In this document: one piece after another, positions 27,317 through 38,278 of the stretch
Layout of the letters: each line of letters begins with the position of its first letter
Position numbering within the stretch: the stretch's first letter is position 1
Assembly: GCF_016881005.1 (NCBI RefSeq)
Contig: NZ_JACOPV010000001.1
Location: 124,001-188,000, forward strand
Direction of reading: 5' to 3'
Length of the DNA: 64,000 nucleotides
From: Pseudomonas arcuscaelestis
GTDB taxonomy: Bacteria > Pseudomonadota > Gammaproteobacteria > Pseudomonadales > Pseudomonadaceae
Position numbers and translations under genes: made by a program
Notes under the pieces: model-generated
What the model saw: only the letters and a program-made list of their open reading frames with translations
The model's database searches: none
Told to the model about the DNA's origin: nothing

Positions 27317-30036
27317 ACGCCCTGGCGCTACAAGCGCAGGGCATCAGTCACCGTTACGGCAAGCTCGATGCCCTGCAGGATATCTCCTTCGAGCTGCCAG
27401 CTGGCACCCGTTGCGGGCTGATAGGTCCGGACGGTGCTGGGAAGTCCAGCCTGCTGGGCTTGATTGCCGGGGTGAAGAAGCTGCAAAGCGGTGAACTTGA
27501 AGTACTGGGAGGGTCGATCCGCAAGCGCCGACACCGCAACAGCCTGTACCCGCGTATTGCCTTCATGCCGCAAGGTCTGGGCAATAACCTTTATCCTGAA
27601 TTGTCGATCAGCGAGAACATTCGCTTCTTCGCCACCTTGTTCGGCCTCAGCGCTACGCAGTGCGAGCAGCGCATGCACAGCTTGTTGCTCGCTACCGATC
27701 TTGCGCGATTTGCCGATCGGCCGGCCGGCAAGCTGTCCGGAGGCATGAAGCAAAAACTCGGTTTGTGCTGTGCGCTGATCCACGATCCCGACTTGCTGAT
27801 CCTTGACGAGCCAACCACCGGTGTAGACCCGCTGTCGCGTCGGCACTTCTGGGAACTTGTCGAGCAAGTCCGTGCCGAGCGACCACAGCTCACCCTGCTG
27901 GTTGCCACTGCCTACATGGAAGAAGCCGAGCAGTTCGAACACTGCCTGATGCTTGATCGCGGCAAGTTGATCGCCTCAGGACTCAGCCAGGAACTGGCCA
28001 GCGCAACGGCCAGCGGCAAACTGGATGACGCCTTCACCCACTACCAAGGTGACAGTGCACACGATGCTCAGCCCCTGGAGATTCCTCCACGCCCCGCCGG
28101 CGAAACAACAGTTGCTATTGAAGCCCACGAACTGACCCTGCGCTTTGGTGACTTCACTGCAGTGAACAAGGTCAGTTTCGCCATCGGTCGAGGGGAGATA
28201 TTCGGTTTTCTCGGCTCCAATGGTTGCGGCAAAACCACCACGATGAAGGTGCTCACCGGCTTGATGCCGGCCAGCGAAGGCAGCGCGACCCTTTTGGGTC
28301 GGCCGGTAGACGCCAAAGACCTGGCGACACGCAAGCGGGTTGGTTTCATGTCGCAGAGCTTCTCGTTGTATGGCGAGCTTAGCGTGCGCCAGAACCTTGA
28401 GTTGCACGCGCGGCTTTTCGATCTGCCCAAAGCCGATAGCACAACCCGTATCGCTGAACTTATTGAACGCTTCGACCTCGGCGACATTGCCGATCAGCAA
28501 TCCGCAGCGCTGCCGTTGGGGCTGCGCCAGCGTCTGTCGCTCGCGGTGGCGGTATTGCACCGTCCGGAAGTGCTGATTCTCGATGAGCCCACTTCAGGCG
28601 TTGACCCGGCTGCCCGCGATGATTTCTGGCGCCTGCTGATCGAGTTGTCGCGGGAACAAGGCGTGACCATATTCCTCTCTACGCACTTCATGAACGAGGC
28701 GCAGCGCTGCGACCGAATTTCCCTGATGCACGCGGGTAAGGTGCTTGCTTGCGACACCCCCGCGGCGCTGCAACAGCAGTTTGCCGGTGATACCCTCGAA
28801 GACGCTTTCGTGACATGCCTGGAACAAGCGCAAGGCCTTGCCGAAGCGCCAGCAGCCTCAACGGCTCTCGAGGAGCCTGGCGCTACAACCCCGATAACCA
28901 TGTCCCAGGGGTTCAGTATCAGGCGCCTGTTTGCCGTCGCCACCCGCGAGGGCAAGGAGCTGCTGCGCGACAAAGTCCGCCTGGCGTTCGCCTTGCTCGG
29001 TGCGTTGTTCATGATGGTGATCTTCGGCTATGGCATCTCGCTGGACGTAGAGAACCTCGCGTTCGCCGTCTATGACCAGGACCAAAGCCCGCAAAGTCGA
29101 GCCTATCTTGAAGCATTCCGTGGCTCGCGCTACTTCGCCGAGCAGCCGCCTATCCGCGACTCGGCACAGCTGCACCAGCGCCTGCAGCGCTCGGAAATCA
29201 AGCTGGCACTGGAGATCCCCCCTGGATTCGGACGTGACTTGCATGCCGGGCGCCAACCCGTGGTAGCGGCGTGGCTCGACGGCGGCATGCCGTTTCGCGC
29301 CGAAACCAGCCGTAACTACGTCGAAGCGGTGCACCAGGCCAACCTCGAGCAACTGGCAGCCCTGAGTAGCCAGGCACAACCTGGACAATCACCCGTGCGC
29401 CTGGAAACTCGTTTTCGCTACAACCAGGACGTGGTCAGCGTGAACGCCATTGGTCCCGGGGTAATGGCGCTGATCCTTGCCTTCATTCCGGCCATGCTCA
29501 CAGCACTGGGGATTGTCCGCGAAAAAGAACTGGGCTCGATTACCAACTTCTATGCCACCCCACTGACCCGCCTGGAATTCCTGCTCGGCAAACAGGCTCC
29601 CTACCTGGCGATCAGCCTGATCAACCTGGCGTTGCTGGTGGCGATGAACCGCTGGCTATTCGGTGTGCCATTCAAAGGCAGCGCATTTGCCCTGGCCGTT
29701 GGCGGTCTACTGTATGTGCTGGCAACCACTAGCCTTGGCCTGTTGATCTCGGCGTTCACCCGTACACAAATCGCGGCGATCCTCGGCACCATGATCATCA
29801 CCAGCCTGCCGACCATCCAGTTCTCCGGGCTGATCGTGCCACGCTCATCACTCGATGGATCTGCAGCACTGATGGGGCAACTGTTCCCGGCCGGCTACTT
29901 CCTCGATGTTGCCGTCGGCACCTTCACCAAGGCCTTGAGCCTGCGTGAACTGTGGCCGCAATGCCTGGCCCTGTTCGGGTTCTTTGTTGCCTTCACCGGC
30001 CTGAGCCTGGCCATGCTCAAGAAGCAGGAGGTCTGA
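27313..30036 (+). CDS. ABC exporter with two ATPase domains fused to a permease
   Basis: A 907-residue fusion resembling YhiH/RbbA-type exporters. NBD1 (about 5-235) has Walker A GPDGAGKSS (residues 38-46), signature LSGGMKQKLG and Walker B LLILDEPTTGVDP. NBD2 (about 270-500) has GSNGCGKTT and VLILDEPTSGVDP, but its signature is degenerate (LPLGLRQRLS), so one ATP site may be weak. The C-terminal part (about 540-907) is an ABC-2 permease with a large periplasmic loop and six hydrophobic segments. It is translationally coupled to the adaptor before it and the permease after it. Confidence 0.92.
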   Translation: MNALALQAQGISHRYGKLDALQDISFELPAGTRCGLIGPDGAGKSSLLGLIAGVKKLQSGELEVLGGSIRKRRHRNSLYPRIAFMPQGLGNNLYPELSISENIRFFATLFGLSATQCEQRMHSLLLATDLARFADRPAGKLSGGMKQKLGLCCALIHDPDLLILDEPTTGVDPLSRRHFWELVEQVRAERPQLTLLVATAYMEEAEQFEHCLMLDRGKLIASGLSQELASATASGKLDDAFTHYQGDSAHDAQPLEIPPRPAGETTVAIEAHELTLRFGDFTAVNKVSFAIGRGEIFGFLGSNGCGKTTTMKVLTGLMPASEGSATLLGRPVDAKDLATRKRVGFMSQSFSLYGELSVRQNLELHARLFDLPKADSTTRIAELIERFDLGDIADQQSAALPLGLRQRLSLAVAVLHRPEVLILDEPTSGVDPAARDDFWRLLIELSREQGVTIFLSTHFMNEAQRCDRISLMHAGKVLACDTPAALQQQFAGDTLEDAFVTCLEQAQGLAEAPAASTALEEPGATTPITMSQGFSIRRLFAVATREGKELLRDKVRLAFALLGALFMMVIFGYGISLDVENLAFAVYDQDQSPQSRAYLEAFRGSRYFAEQPPIRDSAQLHQRLQRSEIKLALEIPPGFGRDLHAGRQPVVAAWLDGGMPFRAETSRNYVEAVHQANLEQLAALSSQAQPGQSPVRLETRFRYNQDVVSVNAIGPGVMALILAFIPAMLTALGIVREKELGSITNFYATPLTRLEFLLGKQAPYLAISLINLALLVAMNRWLFGVPFKGSAFALAVGGLLYVLATTSLGLLISAFTRTQIAAILGTMIITSLPTIQFSGLIVPRSSLDGSAALMGQLFPAGYFLDVAVGTFTKALSLRELWPQCLALFGFFVAFTGLSLAMLKKQEV

Positions 30037-31154
30037 TGCATCGTTTGGCACATACCCTGCGCCTGGGTCTCAAGGAGCTGACCAGCCTACGCCACGACAG
30101 CGTTCTGCTGCTGTTTTTGCTCTATGCATTCAGCGTGGCCATCTACATGCCGGCGGCAGGCTCGATCATTGGTGTGCACAACGCCAGCGTCGCGGTGATC
30201 GATGAAGACCACAGCCAGCTGTCGCGCAAGCTTGCCGAAGCCTTGCAACCCCCTGAATTCCAGCCTGCGGTGCCGCTGCCTTACAACCAGCTCGACCAGG
30301 CCATGGACAGTGGCCTGTATACCTTCGTCATCAACGTGCCAACGAACTTTCAAAACGACCTGCTGGCGGGGCGTTCACCGGAATTGCAGGTTAACGTCGA
30401 TGCCACAGCCATGAGCCAGGCGTTCATGGGGGCGGGATACATCGGGCGGATATTCGAGCGCGAGCTGCTCGATTACGCCAACCAGGGCTCCGCCGCTACC
30501 AACAGCCCGGCGGTAATCAGCCCGAGGGCCCTGTTCAACCCCAACCTGGAAGGTGGCTGGTTCCTGGCGGTAATCCAGATCGTCAACAACATCACCATCC
30601 TTGCCATCGTGCTTACCGGCACAGCACTGCTACGCGAGCGCGAACATGGCACCCTGGATCATTTGCTGGTGCTGCCGCTGACCGCACTGGAAATCATGCT
30701 GGCCAAGATCGGCAGCAACGCACTGGTCGTGGTGGTATGCACCTGGGTGTCGCTGGAGGTAGTCGTCAAAGGCGCACTGGGCGTGCCGCTGGCCGGCTCA
30801 CTCGGGTTGTTCCTGGCAGTCACCGCCCTGTACTTGTTTGCCAGTACAGCGCTAGGCATATTCCTCGCCACCCTGGCGCGCTCGACGCCGCAGTTCGGCC
30901 TGCTGGCGATTCCAGTGATCATTCCCATGCTGTTGCTGTCGGGCGGCAGCACACCGCTGGACAGCATGCCGCAGTGGCTACAGTGGGTCATGCAGCTTTC
31001 ACCTTCAACCCACTTTGTCAGCCTGAGCGCGGCGATCCTGTTTCGCGACGCCGGCCTGGCGGTGGTCTGGCCCGACGTGCTGGCCCTGGCAGCCATTGGC
31101 CTGGCGTTTTTTGCGGTCGCCCTGGCGCGCTTTCGACGCAGCCTCACATCCTGA
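30036..31154 (+). CDS. ABC-2 type permease of efflux system
   Basis: A 372-residue inner-membrane protein with one N-terminal helix, a large periplasmic domain (about 50-180) and a C-terminal block of five or six helices (VIQIVNNITILAIVLTGTALLREREHGTLDHLLVLPLT marks its start, near residue 180-220). It pairs with the permease half of the fused ATPase. The start codon overlaps the previous stop by one base (TGATG) and has GGAGG 4 nt upstream. The exported substrate is unknown. Confidence 0.92.
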   Translation: MHRLAHTLRLGLKELTSLRHDSVLLLFLLYAFSVAIYMPAAGSIIGVHNASVAVIDEDHSQLSRKLAEALQPPEFQPAVPLPYNQLDQAMDSGLYTFVINVPTNFQNDLLAGRSPELQVNVDATAMSQAFMGAGYIGRIFERELLDYANQGSAATNSPAVISPRALFNPNLEGGWFLAVIQIVNNITILAIVLTGTALLREREHGTLDHLLVLPLTALEIMLAKIGSNALVVVVCTWVSLEVVVKGALGVPLAGSLGLFLAVTALYLFASTALGIFLATLARSTPQFGLLAIPVIIPMLLLSGGSTPLDSMPQWLQWVMQLSPSTHFVSLSAAILFRDAGLAVVWPDVLALAAIGLAFFAVALARFRRSLTS

Positions 31155-31166
31155 AGCGGGTCGGTA

Positions 31167-31571
31167 TCACTGCACGATAAGGTTGTTGAACAATAGATCA
31201 TCGACCATAGGCTTGCCCTCTTCGGATTCCAGGACTTGCTGGACTTGCTTCAAGGCTTCCTGACGCAGTTTTTCCTTGGATTCGACATTGCTCATGCTTT
31301 CCAGATTCTGCTGGGTAAACAGTGCCACCAACTGATTGCGGATCAGTGGCTCATGATGCTTAACCGCTGCGGCAGCAGCATCACTGTTAACGCGCAAGGC
31401 CACGTCGGCTTTGAACACACGGAGTTTCGGCCCGCCATCCAAGGCATAGTTGCCAACGAAGGGTGGACTCAAAGAGATATAAGAAACCTTCGGTTCGCCT
31501 TCCTTGGCTTCCTCGGCCATCGCCGCTGTCGGCAGCATCAACGCCAGTACCATCAAGATCCACGCTTTCAC
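31167..31571 (-). CDS. FliL-like exported protein
   Basis: A 134-residue protein. A GTG start at 31571 is selected by AGGAG 7 nt upstream and gives a proper signal peptide (VKAWILMVLALMLPTAAMA); the open frame runs further upstream without a ribosome site. The body (VSYISLSPPFVGNY, VFKADVALRVNS, LVALFTQQNLESM) matches the FliL flagellar basal-body-associated domain. No flagellar genes are nearby, so it is an orphan FliL homologue, probably periplasmic. The role is unknown. Confidence 0.85.
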   Translation of the reverse strand: MKAWILMVLALMLPTAAMAEEAKEGEPKVSYISLSPPFVGNYALDGGPKLRVFKADVALRVNSDAAAAAVKHHEPLIRNQLVALFTQQNLESMSNVESKEKLRQEALKQVQQVLESEEGKPMVDDLLFNNLIVQ

Positions 31572-31727
31572 AAATTCGCTCCTCACACAGTTGGCGCCAG
31601 CATACCCAGCGCACCGGTCAAACCCAAGCCCAGGCTTATGCCGGCCTATCAGGACGGGCCATGCTGATTGACCCGGTACTCCACCCACCTACACTTATCG
31701 GCCACTACGCGCAAAGGAATAGTCCCG

Positions 31728-32705
31728 ATGAAAGCTGTGTTGTGCAAAGCCCTGGGTCCTGCCAGGGATCTGGTCCTGGAAGAAGTTGCAAACCCCGCCC
31801 CGAAGAAGAACGAGATCGTCATGGAGGTGCATGCAGCCGGGGTCAACTTTCCCGACACCTTGATCATCGAAGGCAAATATCAATTCCAGCCCCCCTTGCC
31901 CTTTTCGCCTGGCGGCGAAGCCGCCGGTATTGTCAGCGCGGTAGGTGAAAAGGTCACCACACTCAAACCGGGTGATCGGGTCATGGCACTGACAGGCTGG
32001 GGGAGTTTTTCCGAGCAAGTTGCAGTACCTGCCTACAACGTCCTGCCTATCCCAGAGCAAATGGATTTCAACAGTGCAGCCGCCTTTGGCATGACCTACG
32101 GCACCTCGATGCATGCCCTGCAGCAACGTGGCCAGCTCAAGGCTGGCGAGAGCCTGCTGGTACTGGGTGCCTCAGGCGGCGTCGGGCTGGCAGCAGTGGA
32201 AATCGGCAAGGCCATGGGGGCGCGGGTGATTGCTGCAGCCAGCAGCGCCGAGAAACTCGCCGTAGCCAAGGCTGCCGGCGCCGATGAGTTGATCAACTAC
32301 AGCGAGCACAGCCTCAAGGATGAGATCAAGCGCCTGACCGCTGGTAATGGCGTCGATGTCATCTATGACCCGGTTGGCGGCGACTTGTTTGACCAGGCTG
32401 TCCGCGGCATCGCCTGGAACGGCCGCCTACTGGTGGTAGGTTTTGCCAGCGGGCGCATCCCGCAGCTACCGGTAAACCTGGCACTGCTCAAGGGTGCGGC
32501 AGTGCTCGGCGTGTTCTGGGGCGCTTTCGCCCAACGCCAGCCGGACGACAATGCAGCAAACTTCAAGCAACTGTTTGCATGGTACGCCGAGGGCAAGCTC
32601 AAGCCACTGGTGTCGCAAACATTCCCACTGGCCGAGGCAGGCGCGGCCATCGAATTGCTCGGTCAGCGCAAGGCCGTGGGGAAATTGGTGGTGACCATGT
32701 GCTGA
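31728..32705 (+). CDS. NAD(P)H:quinone oxidoreductase, zinc-independent MDR family
   Basis: A 325-residue medium-chain dehydrogenase/reductase of the quinone reductase type. The catalytic domain starts MKAVLCKALGPARDLVLEEV, followed by SPGGEAAGIVSAVGEKV and the nucleotide-binding motif LVLGASGGVGLAAVEIGKAM near residue 145. It lacks the structural-zinc cysteine cluster of alcohol dehydrogenases. The ATG at 31728 has AAGGA about 9 nt upstream. It is divergent from the FliL-like gene. The substrate is not determined. Confidence 0.9.
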   Translation: MKAVLCKALGPARDLVLEEVANPAPKKNEIVMEVHAAGVNFPDTLIIEGKYQFQPPLPFSPGGEAAGIVSAVGEKVTTLKPGDRVMALTGWGSFSEQVAVPAYNVLPIPEQMDFNSAAAFGMTYGTSMHALQQRGQLKAGESLLVLGASGGVGLAAVEIGKAMGARVIAAASSAEKLAVAKAAGADELINYSEHSLKDEIKRLTAGNGVDVIYDPVGGDLFDQAVRGIAWNGRLLVVGFASGRIPQLPVNLALLKGAAVLGVFWGAFAQRQPDDNAANFKQLFAWYAEGKLKPLVSQTFPLAEAGAAIELLGQRKAVGKLVVTMC

Positions 32706-32714
32706 GCCGGTTTT

Positions 32715-32740
32715 CCCGCAGCGCTCGTTAGCGCTGCGGG
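32715..32740. terminator. Perfect hairpin between convergent quinone reductase and TonB-like genes
   Basis: The 11-bp arms CCCGCAGCGCT and AGCGCTGCGGG flank a 4-nt loop. The hairpin contains the stop codon of the TonB-like gene and starts 10 bp after the quinone reductase stop. Without a T-tract on the distal side it is more likely a shared 3' end stabiliser than a strong intrinsic terminator. Confidence 0.5.
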
Positions 32741-33369
32741 ACCAGCCGCTCGCGCAACGCCGCAGGCCAAAGGTCGACATAGTCGACTCCCGGGAATGCC
32801 CGGCACTGTTCGATAATTTTCGGCAGGGCCTTGTTAAAGGCCTTTGAGGTAGCAAGGGCGTACTCGTAGCTGGTGGCGCCGTCTTTCGGGATGTCCGAGA
32901 TCATGCGAATCGACAGCAATGTCGTGTTCATCTCGTCAAGTGGCCTTTTTTCATCATCTTTACGGTACAAGGCCACTTCTTCGTTGAATTGCTTGCACGT
33001 CTTCAAGATCAACCCGGCACGCTCGTAGATATCCCACCATTCTTCTTTGTCATTCAGACGAAAATACAGATTTGTTTGTACATCCACTTTTTCAGGGTTT
33101 TCTCTAGAAACGGTCCAGGGCTTGAAACGCCATTTCCTGGCCGCTTTCAGCGCAGAATTTGCAAAGGCCGGGTCACTACTCTGAAGGACCTTTACATTTC
33201 GGACGCTACCGTCAGCCAGCACATCGAAACCGATTCTGACAGAACCGGAAATAGCCGACTTGAGCAATTCCTGCGGATAGGTTGGGATGACCTTTTCAAC
33301 AAATTCCATTTTGATATCGGCATGGGCAATACCTGCCCCCACCAACAACAGTGCTGCTAACCACTTCAT
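32728..33369 (-). CDS. TonB C-terminal-domain exported protein
   Basis: A 213-residue protein with a signal peptide (MKWLAALLLVGAGIAHA). A TonB-like C-terminal fold (residues about 20-95) follows directly: IPTYPQELLKSAISGSVRIGF, VLADGSVRNVKVLQS and KAARKWRFKPWTV. The remainder has no recognised domain. Unlike true TonB it lacks a Pro-rich linker and the domain is N-terminal, so it is probably a soluble periplasmic relative rather than the energy transducer. The ATG at 33369 is set by AAGGA and the signal peptide. Confidence 0.8.
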   Translation of the reverse strand: MKWLAALLLVGAGIAHADIKMEFVEKVIPTYPQELLKSAISGSVRIGFDVLADGSVRNVKVLQSSDPAFANSALKAARKWRFKPWTVSRENPEKVDVQTNLYFRLNDKEEWWDIYERAGLILKTCKQFNEEVALYRKDDEKRPLDEMNTTLLSIRMISDIPKDGATSYEYALATSKAFNKALPKIIEQCRAFPGVDYVDLWPAALRERLVPQR

Positions 33370-33503
33370 CCTTGATCCTTGCCTGCCTTGAGTTCTTCCA
33401 GAGCACGATATTAGCGAACCAGAGTTTCTGCGGCAATTTAACAATTCTCATTACTGTTGGAGGCACAGCTCCAACGGGTAGTCGCGAGCTTGCCCGCTAC
33501 CGC

Positions 33504-34151
33504 TTATGCAGTGCCCGGATGGCAGCGGCGAAAGCGAGCTTCAAGGTTACGGTCCGGCATGGCGTGGCTACGCAAGGCACTCAATGTCTGCTCGACATAG
33601 TCACGGGTGCTGCCGTAGCGCCCGCTGGCATTGGCGAAGATCTGACTGAGCAGATGGTCGGGCAGGTTGCCGGCATAACAGGGCAGGTGCCGCTCCAGCA
33701 CAAACCCCAATGCCTGAACCTTGCTGCCATCATCGAGACGACAAGTAAGCCAATGAGGTCGGTAGGCCGGGTATGGCATTTCACGCTGCCACAGCGCCAA
33801 CAGAGAGTCTTCAAGGCGCTCCTGCGGCAACCTGTAGGCGAAGCCGCCGCATGAACCACCCCGATCCAGACCGAACACCAGCCCCGGGGACTCAGGTGTA
33901 CCACGATGCTCATGAGACCAGAGGTAGAGGCCACGATGATAACCATGCACCTTGGCCCGCTGGCGCTCGGCGGCATTGCACTCCGGCCGCCAGATCAGCG
34001 AACCATAGGCAAACAACCAGACGGGGCCGCCCTGGTGACGTGACATGGTGTGCTGAACCGAGTGTTGAAGTTGCTCAAGAGACAGTTGTTGTCCGAAGTC
34101 GAGCAACGGAGGATAAGCCACATTCAAAGATGCAGTTTCAATCGCCGACAT
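33504..34151 (-). CDS. Gamma-glutamylcyclotransferase (ChaC family)
   Basis: A 215-residue enzyme of the ChaC/GCG group, which cleaves glutathione to 5-oxoproline and Cys-Gly. The substrate-binding motif WLFAYGSLIWRPE lies near residue 45, followed by GYHRGLYLWSHEHRGTPESPGLVFGL and a conserved catalytic Glu region (YVEQTLSALR). The ATG at 34151 is used; a TTG four codons earlier is possible. It appears monocistronic. Confidence 0.9.
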   Translation of the reverse strand: MSAIETASLNVAYPPLLDFGQQLSLEQLQHSVQHTMSRHQGGPVWLFAYGSLIWRPECNAAERQRAKVHGYHRGLYLWSHEHRGTPESPGLVFGLDRGGSCGGFAYRLPQERLEDSLLALWQREMPYPAYRPHWLTCRLDDGSKVQALGFVLERHLPCYAGNLPDHLLSQIFANASGRYGSTRDYVEQTLSALRSHAMPDRNLEARFRRCHPGTA

Positions 34152-34380
34152 AGCTGCCGCCAAATTCCTCGTAACTGGTGAAGTGAGTTACTGTAAACGA
34201 ATGCTTCATCCGCGTACTTACCGTACGGCAGACGGGCATTGAACACAATACTCGGCACACTCGAAAGCGCCCTGCAGCAAGGCGTTGCGCAAGCTATCGA
34301 GTGTTATTTCAAGTGTAGTGAAAGTTATTTACGGCGCAGGCAATAATAAAGGCCTTATGCCAGACACCAACGATGCAGGT

Positions 34381-34413
34381 TATTAAAATAGGCACGCTGT
34401 TGCAGCGTGCCTT
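34381..34413 (-). terminator. Rho-independent terminator after the flavin reductase gene
   Basis: On the minus strand a perfect 9-bp stem GGCACGCTG/CAGCGTGCC with a 3-nt loop is followed by TATTTTAATA. It lies 10 bp beyond the stop codon of the ubiD-linked reductase and would end that operon. Confidence 0.8.
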
Positions 34414-34423
34414 ATACCGCTAT

Positions 34424-35392
34424 TCAATCACGCGGCGCATAAGCAAAAACATCGGCACGCATTTGATGAGCGTCCATTCCTGCTTCGACCAATGCATCGA
34501 GGGTGGCATAGATCATATTGGGCGAACCACTGGCATAGACGTGCACACCTGCCAGGTCGCTCAGGTCTTCGCACACCGCCTCATGCAGCATTCCGCAGCG
34601 CCCTTCCCAACCACAAAGATCACTGACCACTTTGTGCAGAAACAGGTTCGGCAAACGCTCCCATTCGGCCCAGTGTTCGATCTGGTAGAAGTCCTCAGGG
34701 CGGCGCACCCCCCAATACAGATGGACCGGGTGCTTGAATCCCTTGGCCCGGCAATGTTCGAGCAGACTGTGCATCTGCGCCATGCCGGTACCCGCGGCAA
34801 TCAGTACCAATGGGCCGTCGGGCAACTCGGCCAAATGAGTGTCGCCAAAGGGCATCTCGATGCGCGCCATGCGCGTACGTTGCAACTGCTCGATCAACTG
34901 CAGGGCGCTGTTCTCACGCGCCAGTACATGCATCTCAAGTTCACGCCCGCTATGAGGCGCCGAAGCCAGCGAGAAAGCTGCCTTGTCAGCGCCTTCGCGC
35001 TCGATCATCAGGTATTGGCCCGCGTGATAGCGTGGCACTTTGCCGGCCGGTGCCCGCAGACGAATCCGCCAGACATCGCCACCGACGTCGACGCACTCAC
35101 TCAACTGACAGGCCAGTGTCCGCACTGGCAGCTCACCCAGGGCGAGCACACCATCCCACAACAAGATACAGTCCTCCAACGGCTCGGCGATGCAGGTGAA
35201 CAGTTCGCCATGATCACGCTCCTGTCCATCCTGACGCACACGCCCCTCTACCAGCAAGGCAGCGCAGACATGACAGTTGCCATTGCGGCAGCTTTGCGGG
35301 CAGTTATAACCCAGGCGTCGCGCCCCATCCAGAATCCTTTCACCGGGGTTGAGCACTAGCACCGCCCCGGAAGGCTGCAAGGTTACCTGCAT
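34424..35392 (-). CDS. 2Fe-2S ferredoxin-flavin reductase (CDP-6-deoxy-glucoseen reductase-like)
   Basis: A 322-residue electron-transfer protein with three domains. An N-terminal plant-type 2Fe-2S ferredoxin has ligands Cys35, Cys40, Cys43 and Cys67. It is followed by an FAD domain (YHAGQYLMIER, AAFSLASAPHSGRELEMHVL) and a C-terminal NAD(P) domain (LVLIAAGTGMAQMHSLLEH). It starts immediately after the ubiD stop, so the two are coexpressed. This suggests it could feed electrons to a quinone- or flavin-related step, but the partner is unknown. Relatives are annotated as AscD- or Fre-like. Confidence 0.88.
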   Translation of the reverse strand: MQVTLQPSGAVLVLNPGERILDGARRLGYNCPQSCRNGNCHVCAALLVEGRVRQDGQERDHGELFTCIAEPLEDCILLWDGVLALGELPVRTLACQLSECVDVGGDVWRIRLRAPAGKVPRYHAGQYLMIEREGADKAAFSLASAPHSGRELEMHVLARENSALQLIEQLQRTRMARIEMPFGDTHLAELPDGPLVLIAAGTGMAQMHSLLEHCRAKGFKHPVHLYWGVRRPEDFYQIEHWAEWERLPNLFLHKVVSDLCGWEGRCGMLHEAVCEDLSDLAGVHVYASGSPNMIYATLDALVEAGMDAHQMRADVFAYAPRD

Positions 35393-36859
35393 TTAGTCTA
35401 TTCCCAACTGGTTCCACAGCTCATCGATCCGCCGGGTGACAGCTTCATCCTTAACGATGACCCGCCCCCATTCACGGGTGGTTTCTCCTGGCCATTTGTT
35501 CGTTGCATCCAGGCCCATCTTCGAGCCGAGGCCAGAAATCGGCGATGCAAAGTCCAGGTAGTCGATCGGGGTGTTCTCGATCATTACCGTATCGCGCTTG
35601 GGGTCCATGCGCGTGGTAATCGCCCAGATCACGTCATTCCAGTCACGTGCGTTGATGTCGTCGTCGGTGACGATAACGAACTTGGTGTACATGAACTGTC
35701 GCAAAAACGACCAGACACCGAGCATGACGCGCTTGGCGTGCCCCGGATACTGTTTCTTCATGGTCACCACCGCCATGCGGTAGGAACAACCCTCTGGTGG
35801 CAGGTAGAAGTCGGTAATCTCCGGAAACTGCTTTTGCAGTATCGGTACAAACACCTCGTTCAATGCCACACCGAGAATCGCCGGTTCATCCGGTGGACGC
35901 CCGGTGTAGGTGCTGTGATAGATCGGGTTTTTCCGGTGAGTAATACGCTCAACGGTAAACACCGGGAAGCTATCGACTTCGTTGTAGTAGCCCGTGTGGT
36001 CGCCATAAGGCCCTTCCGGGGCCATTTCACCCGGATGTATCACACCTTCGAGGATGATTTCGGCAGTAGCTGGCACCTGCAAGTCATTGCCACGGCACTT
36101 GACCAGCTCGGTGCGGTTTCCGCGCAACAAACCAGCAAAGGCATATTCGGAAAGTGTGTCAGGCACTGGCGTCACGGCGCCAAGAATGGTTGCAGGGTCA
36201 GCGCCCAAGGCCACAGAAACCGGGAACGGTTGGCCCGGATGCTTCTCGCACCACTCGCGGTAGTCCAGGGCGCCACCACGATGGCTGAGCCAGCGCATGA
36301 TGACTTTATTACGGCCAATTACCTGTTGGCGGTAAATCCCCAGGTTCTGGCGTTCCTTGTTCGGGCCTCGGGTTACAGTCAGGCCCCAGGTAATCAGCGG
36401 CGCCACATCACCCGGCCAGCAATGCTGCACCGGCAGCATGCCGAGATCGACGTCGTCGCCTTCAATGATCACGTCGTGACAGGCCGCGTCCTTCACCACC
36501 TTCGGCGCCATGGACACCACTTTCTTGAAGATCGGCAGCTTGGACCAGGCGTCCTTGAGCCCCTTGGGCGGCTCAGGCTCCTTCAGGAAAGCCAGTAGCT
36601 TACCGATTTCACGCAGCTCGCTGACCGACTCGGCCCCCATGCCCATGGCCACCCGTTCCGGGGTGCCAAACAGGTTGCCAAGCACTGGAATGTCAAAACC
36701 GGTGGGGTTCTCGAACAGCAATGCCGGGCCTTTGGCTCGCAGAGTGCGATCGCAGACTTCGGTCATTTCCAGAACTGGGGAGATCGGAACCTGGATGCGC
36801 TTGAGTTCGCCGCGCTGTTCCAGGCCACGGATAAAGTCGCGCAAATCGCGATACTGCAT
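35393..36859 (-). CDS. ubiD: 4-hydroxy-3-polyprenylbenzoate decarboxylase
   Basis: A 488-residue prenyl-FMN-dependent decarboxylase of ubiquinone synthesis, the full length for the family. Hallmarks are [25 protein letters not shown] (prFMN and metal contacts, including a catalytic Arg), [25 protein letters not shown] (catalytic Glu pair) and the C-terminal [11 protein letters not shown]. The cofactor-making partner ubiX is not in this window. The downstream reductase starts directly after its stop codon. Confidence 0.95.
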   Translation of the reverse strand: MQYRDLRDFIRGLEQRGELKRIQVPISPVLEMTEVCDRTLRAKGPALLFENPTGFDIPVLGNLFGTPERVAMGMGAESVSELREIGKLLAFLKEPEPPKGLKDAWSKLPIFKKVVSMAPKVVKDAACHDVIIEGDDVDLGMLPVQHCWPGDVAPLITWGLTVTRGPNKERQNLGIYRQQVIGRNKVIMRWLSHRGGALDYREWCEKHPGQPFPVSVALGADPATILGAVTPVPDTLSEYAFAGLLRGNRTELVKCRGNDLQVPATAEIILEGVIHPGEMAPEGPYGDHTGYYNEVDSFPVFTVERITHRKNPIYHSTYTGRPPDEPAILGVALNEVFVPILQKQFPEITDFYLPPEGCSYRMAVVTMKKQYPGHAKRVMLGVWSFLRQFMYTKFVIVTDDDINARDWNDVIWAITTRMDPKRDTVMIENTPIDYLDFASPISGLGSKMGLDATNKWPGETTREWGRVIVKDEAVTRRIDELWNQLGID

Positions 36860-36944
36860 GCAAAAGCCTCGTATTCGCCGTACCGGTCGGGGAGCAGAGT
36901 GTAGCGCCTAACCCGACCAGCCAGAATAGCCAAAGTACAGATAG

Positions 36945-36968
36945 CAAAAAGCCGGGTTGCCCCGGCTC
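36945..36968 (-). terminator. Rho-independent terminator of rho
   Basis: On the minus strand the stem GAGCCGGG/CCCGGCTTT with loop GCAA is followed by five T residues. It lies 18 bp after the rho stop codon, between rho and ubiD. Confidence 0.85.
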
Positions 36969-36985
36969 TTGCACAACGCACTCGT

Positions 36986-38245
<1,260 letters not shown>

Positions 38246-38278
38246 AAGGGGAATGACGTAATCATGTAAGAAGGGGAA

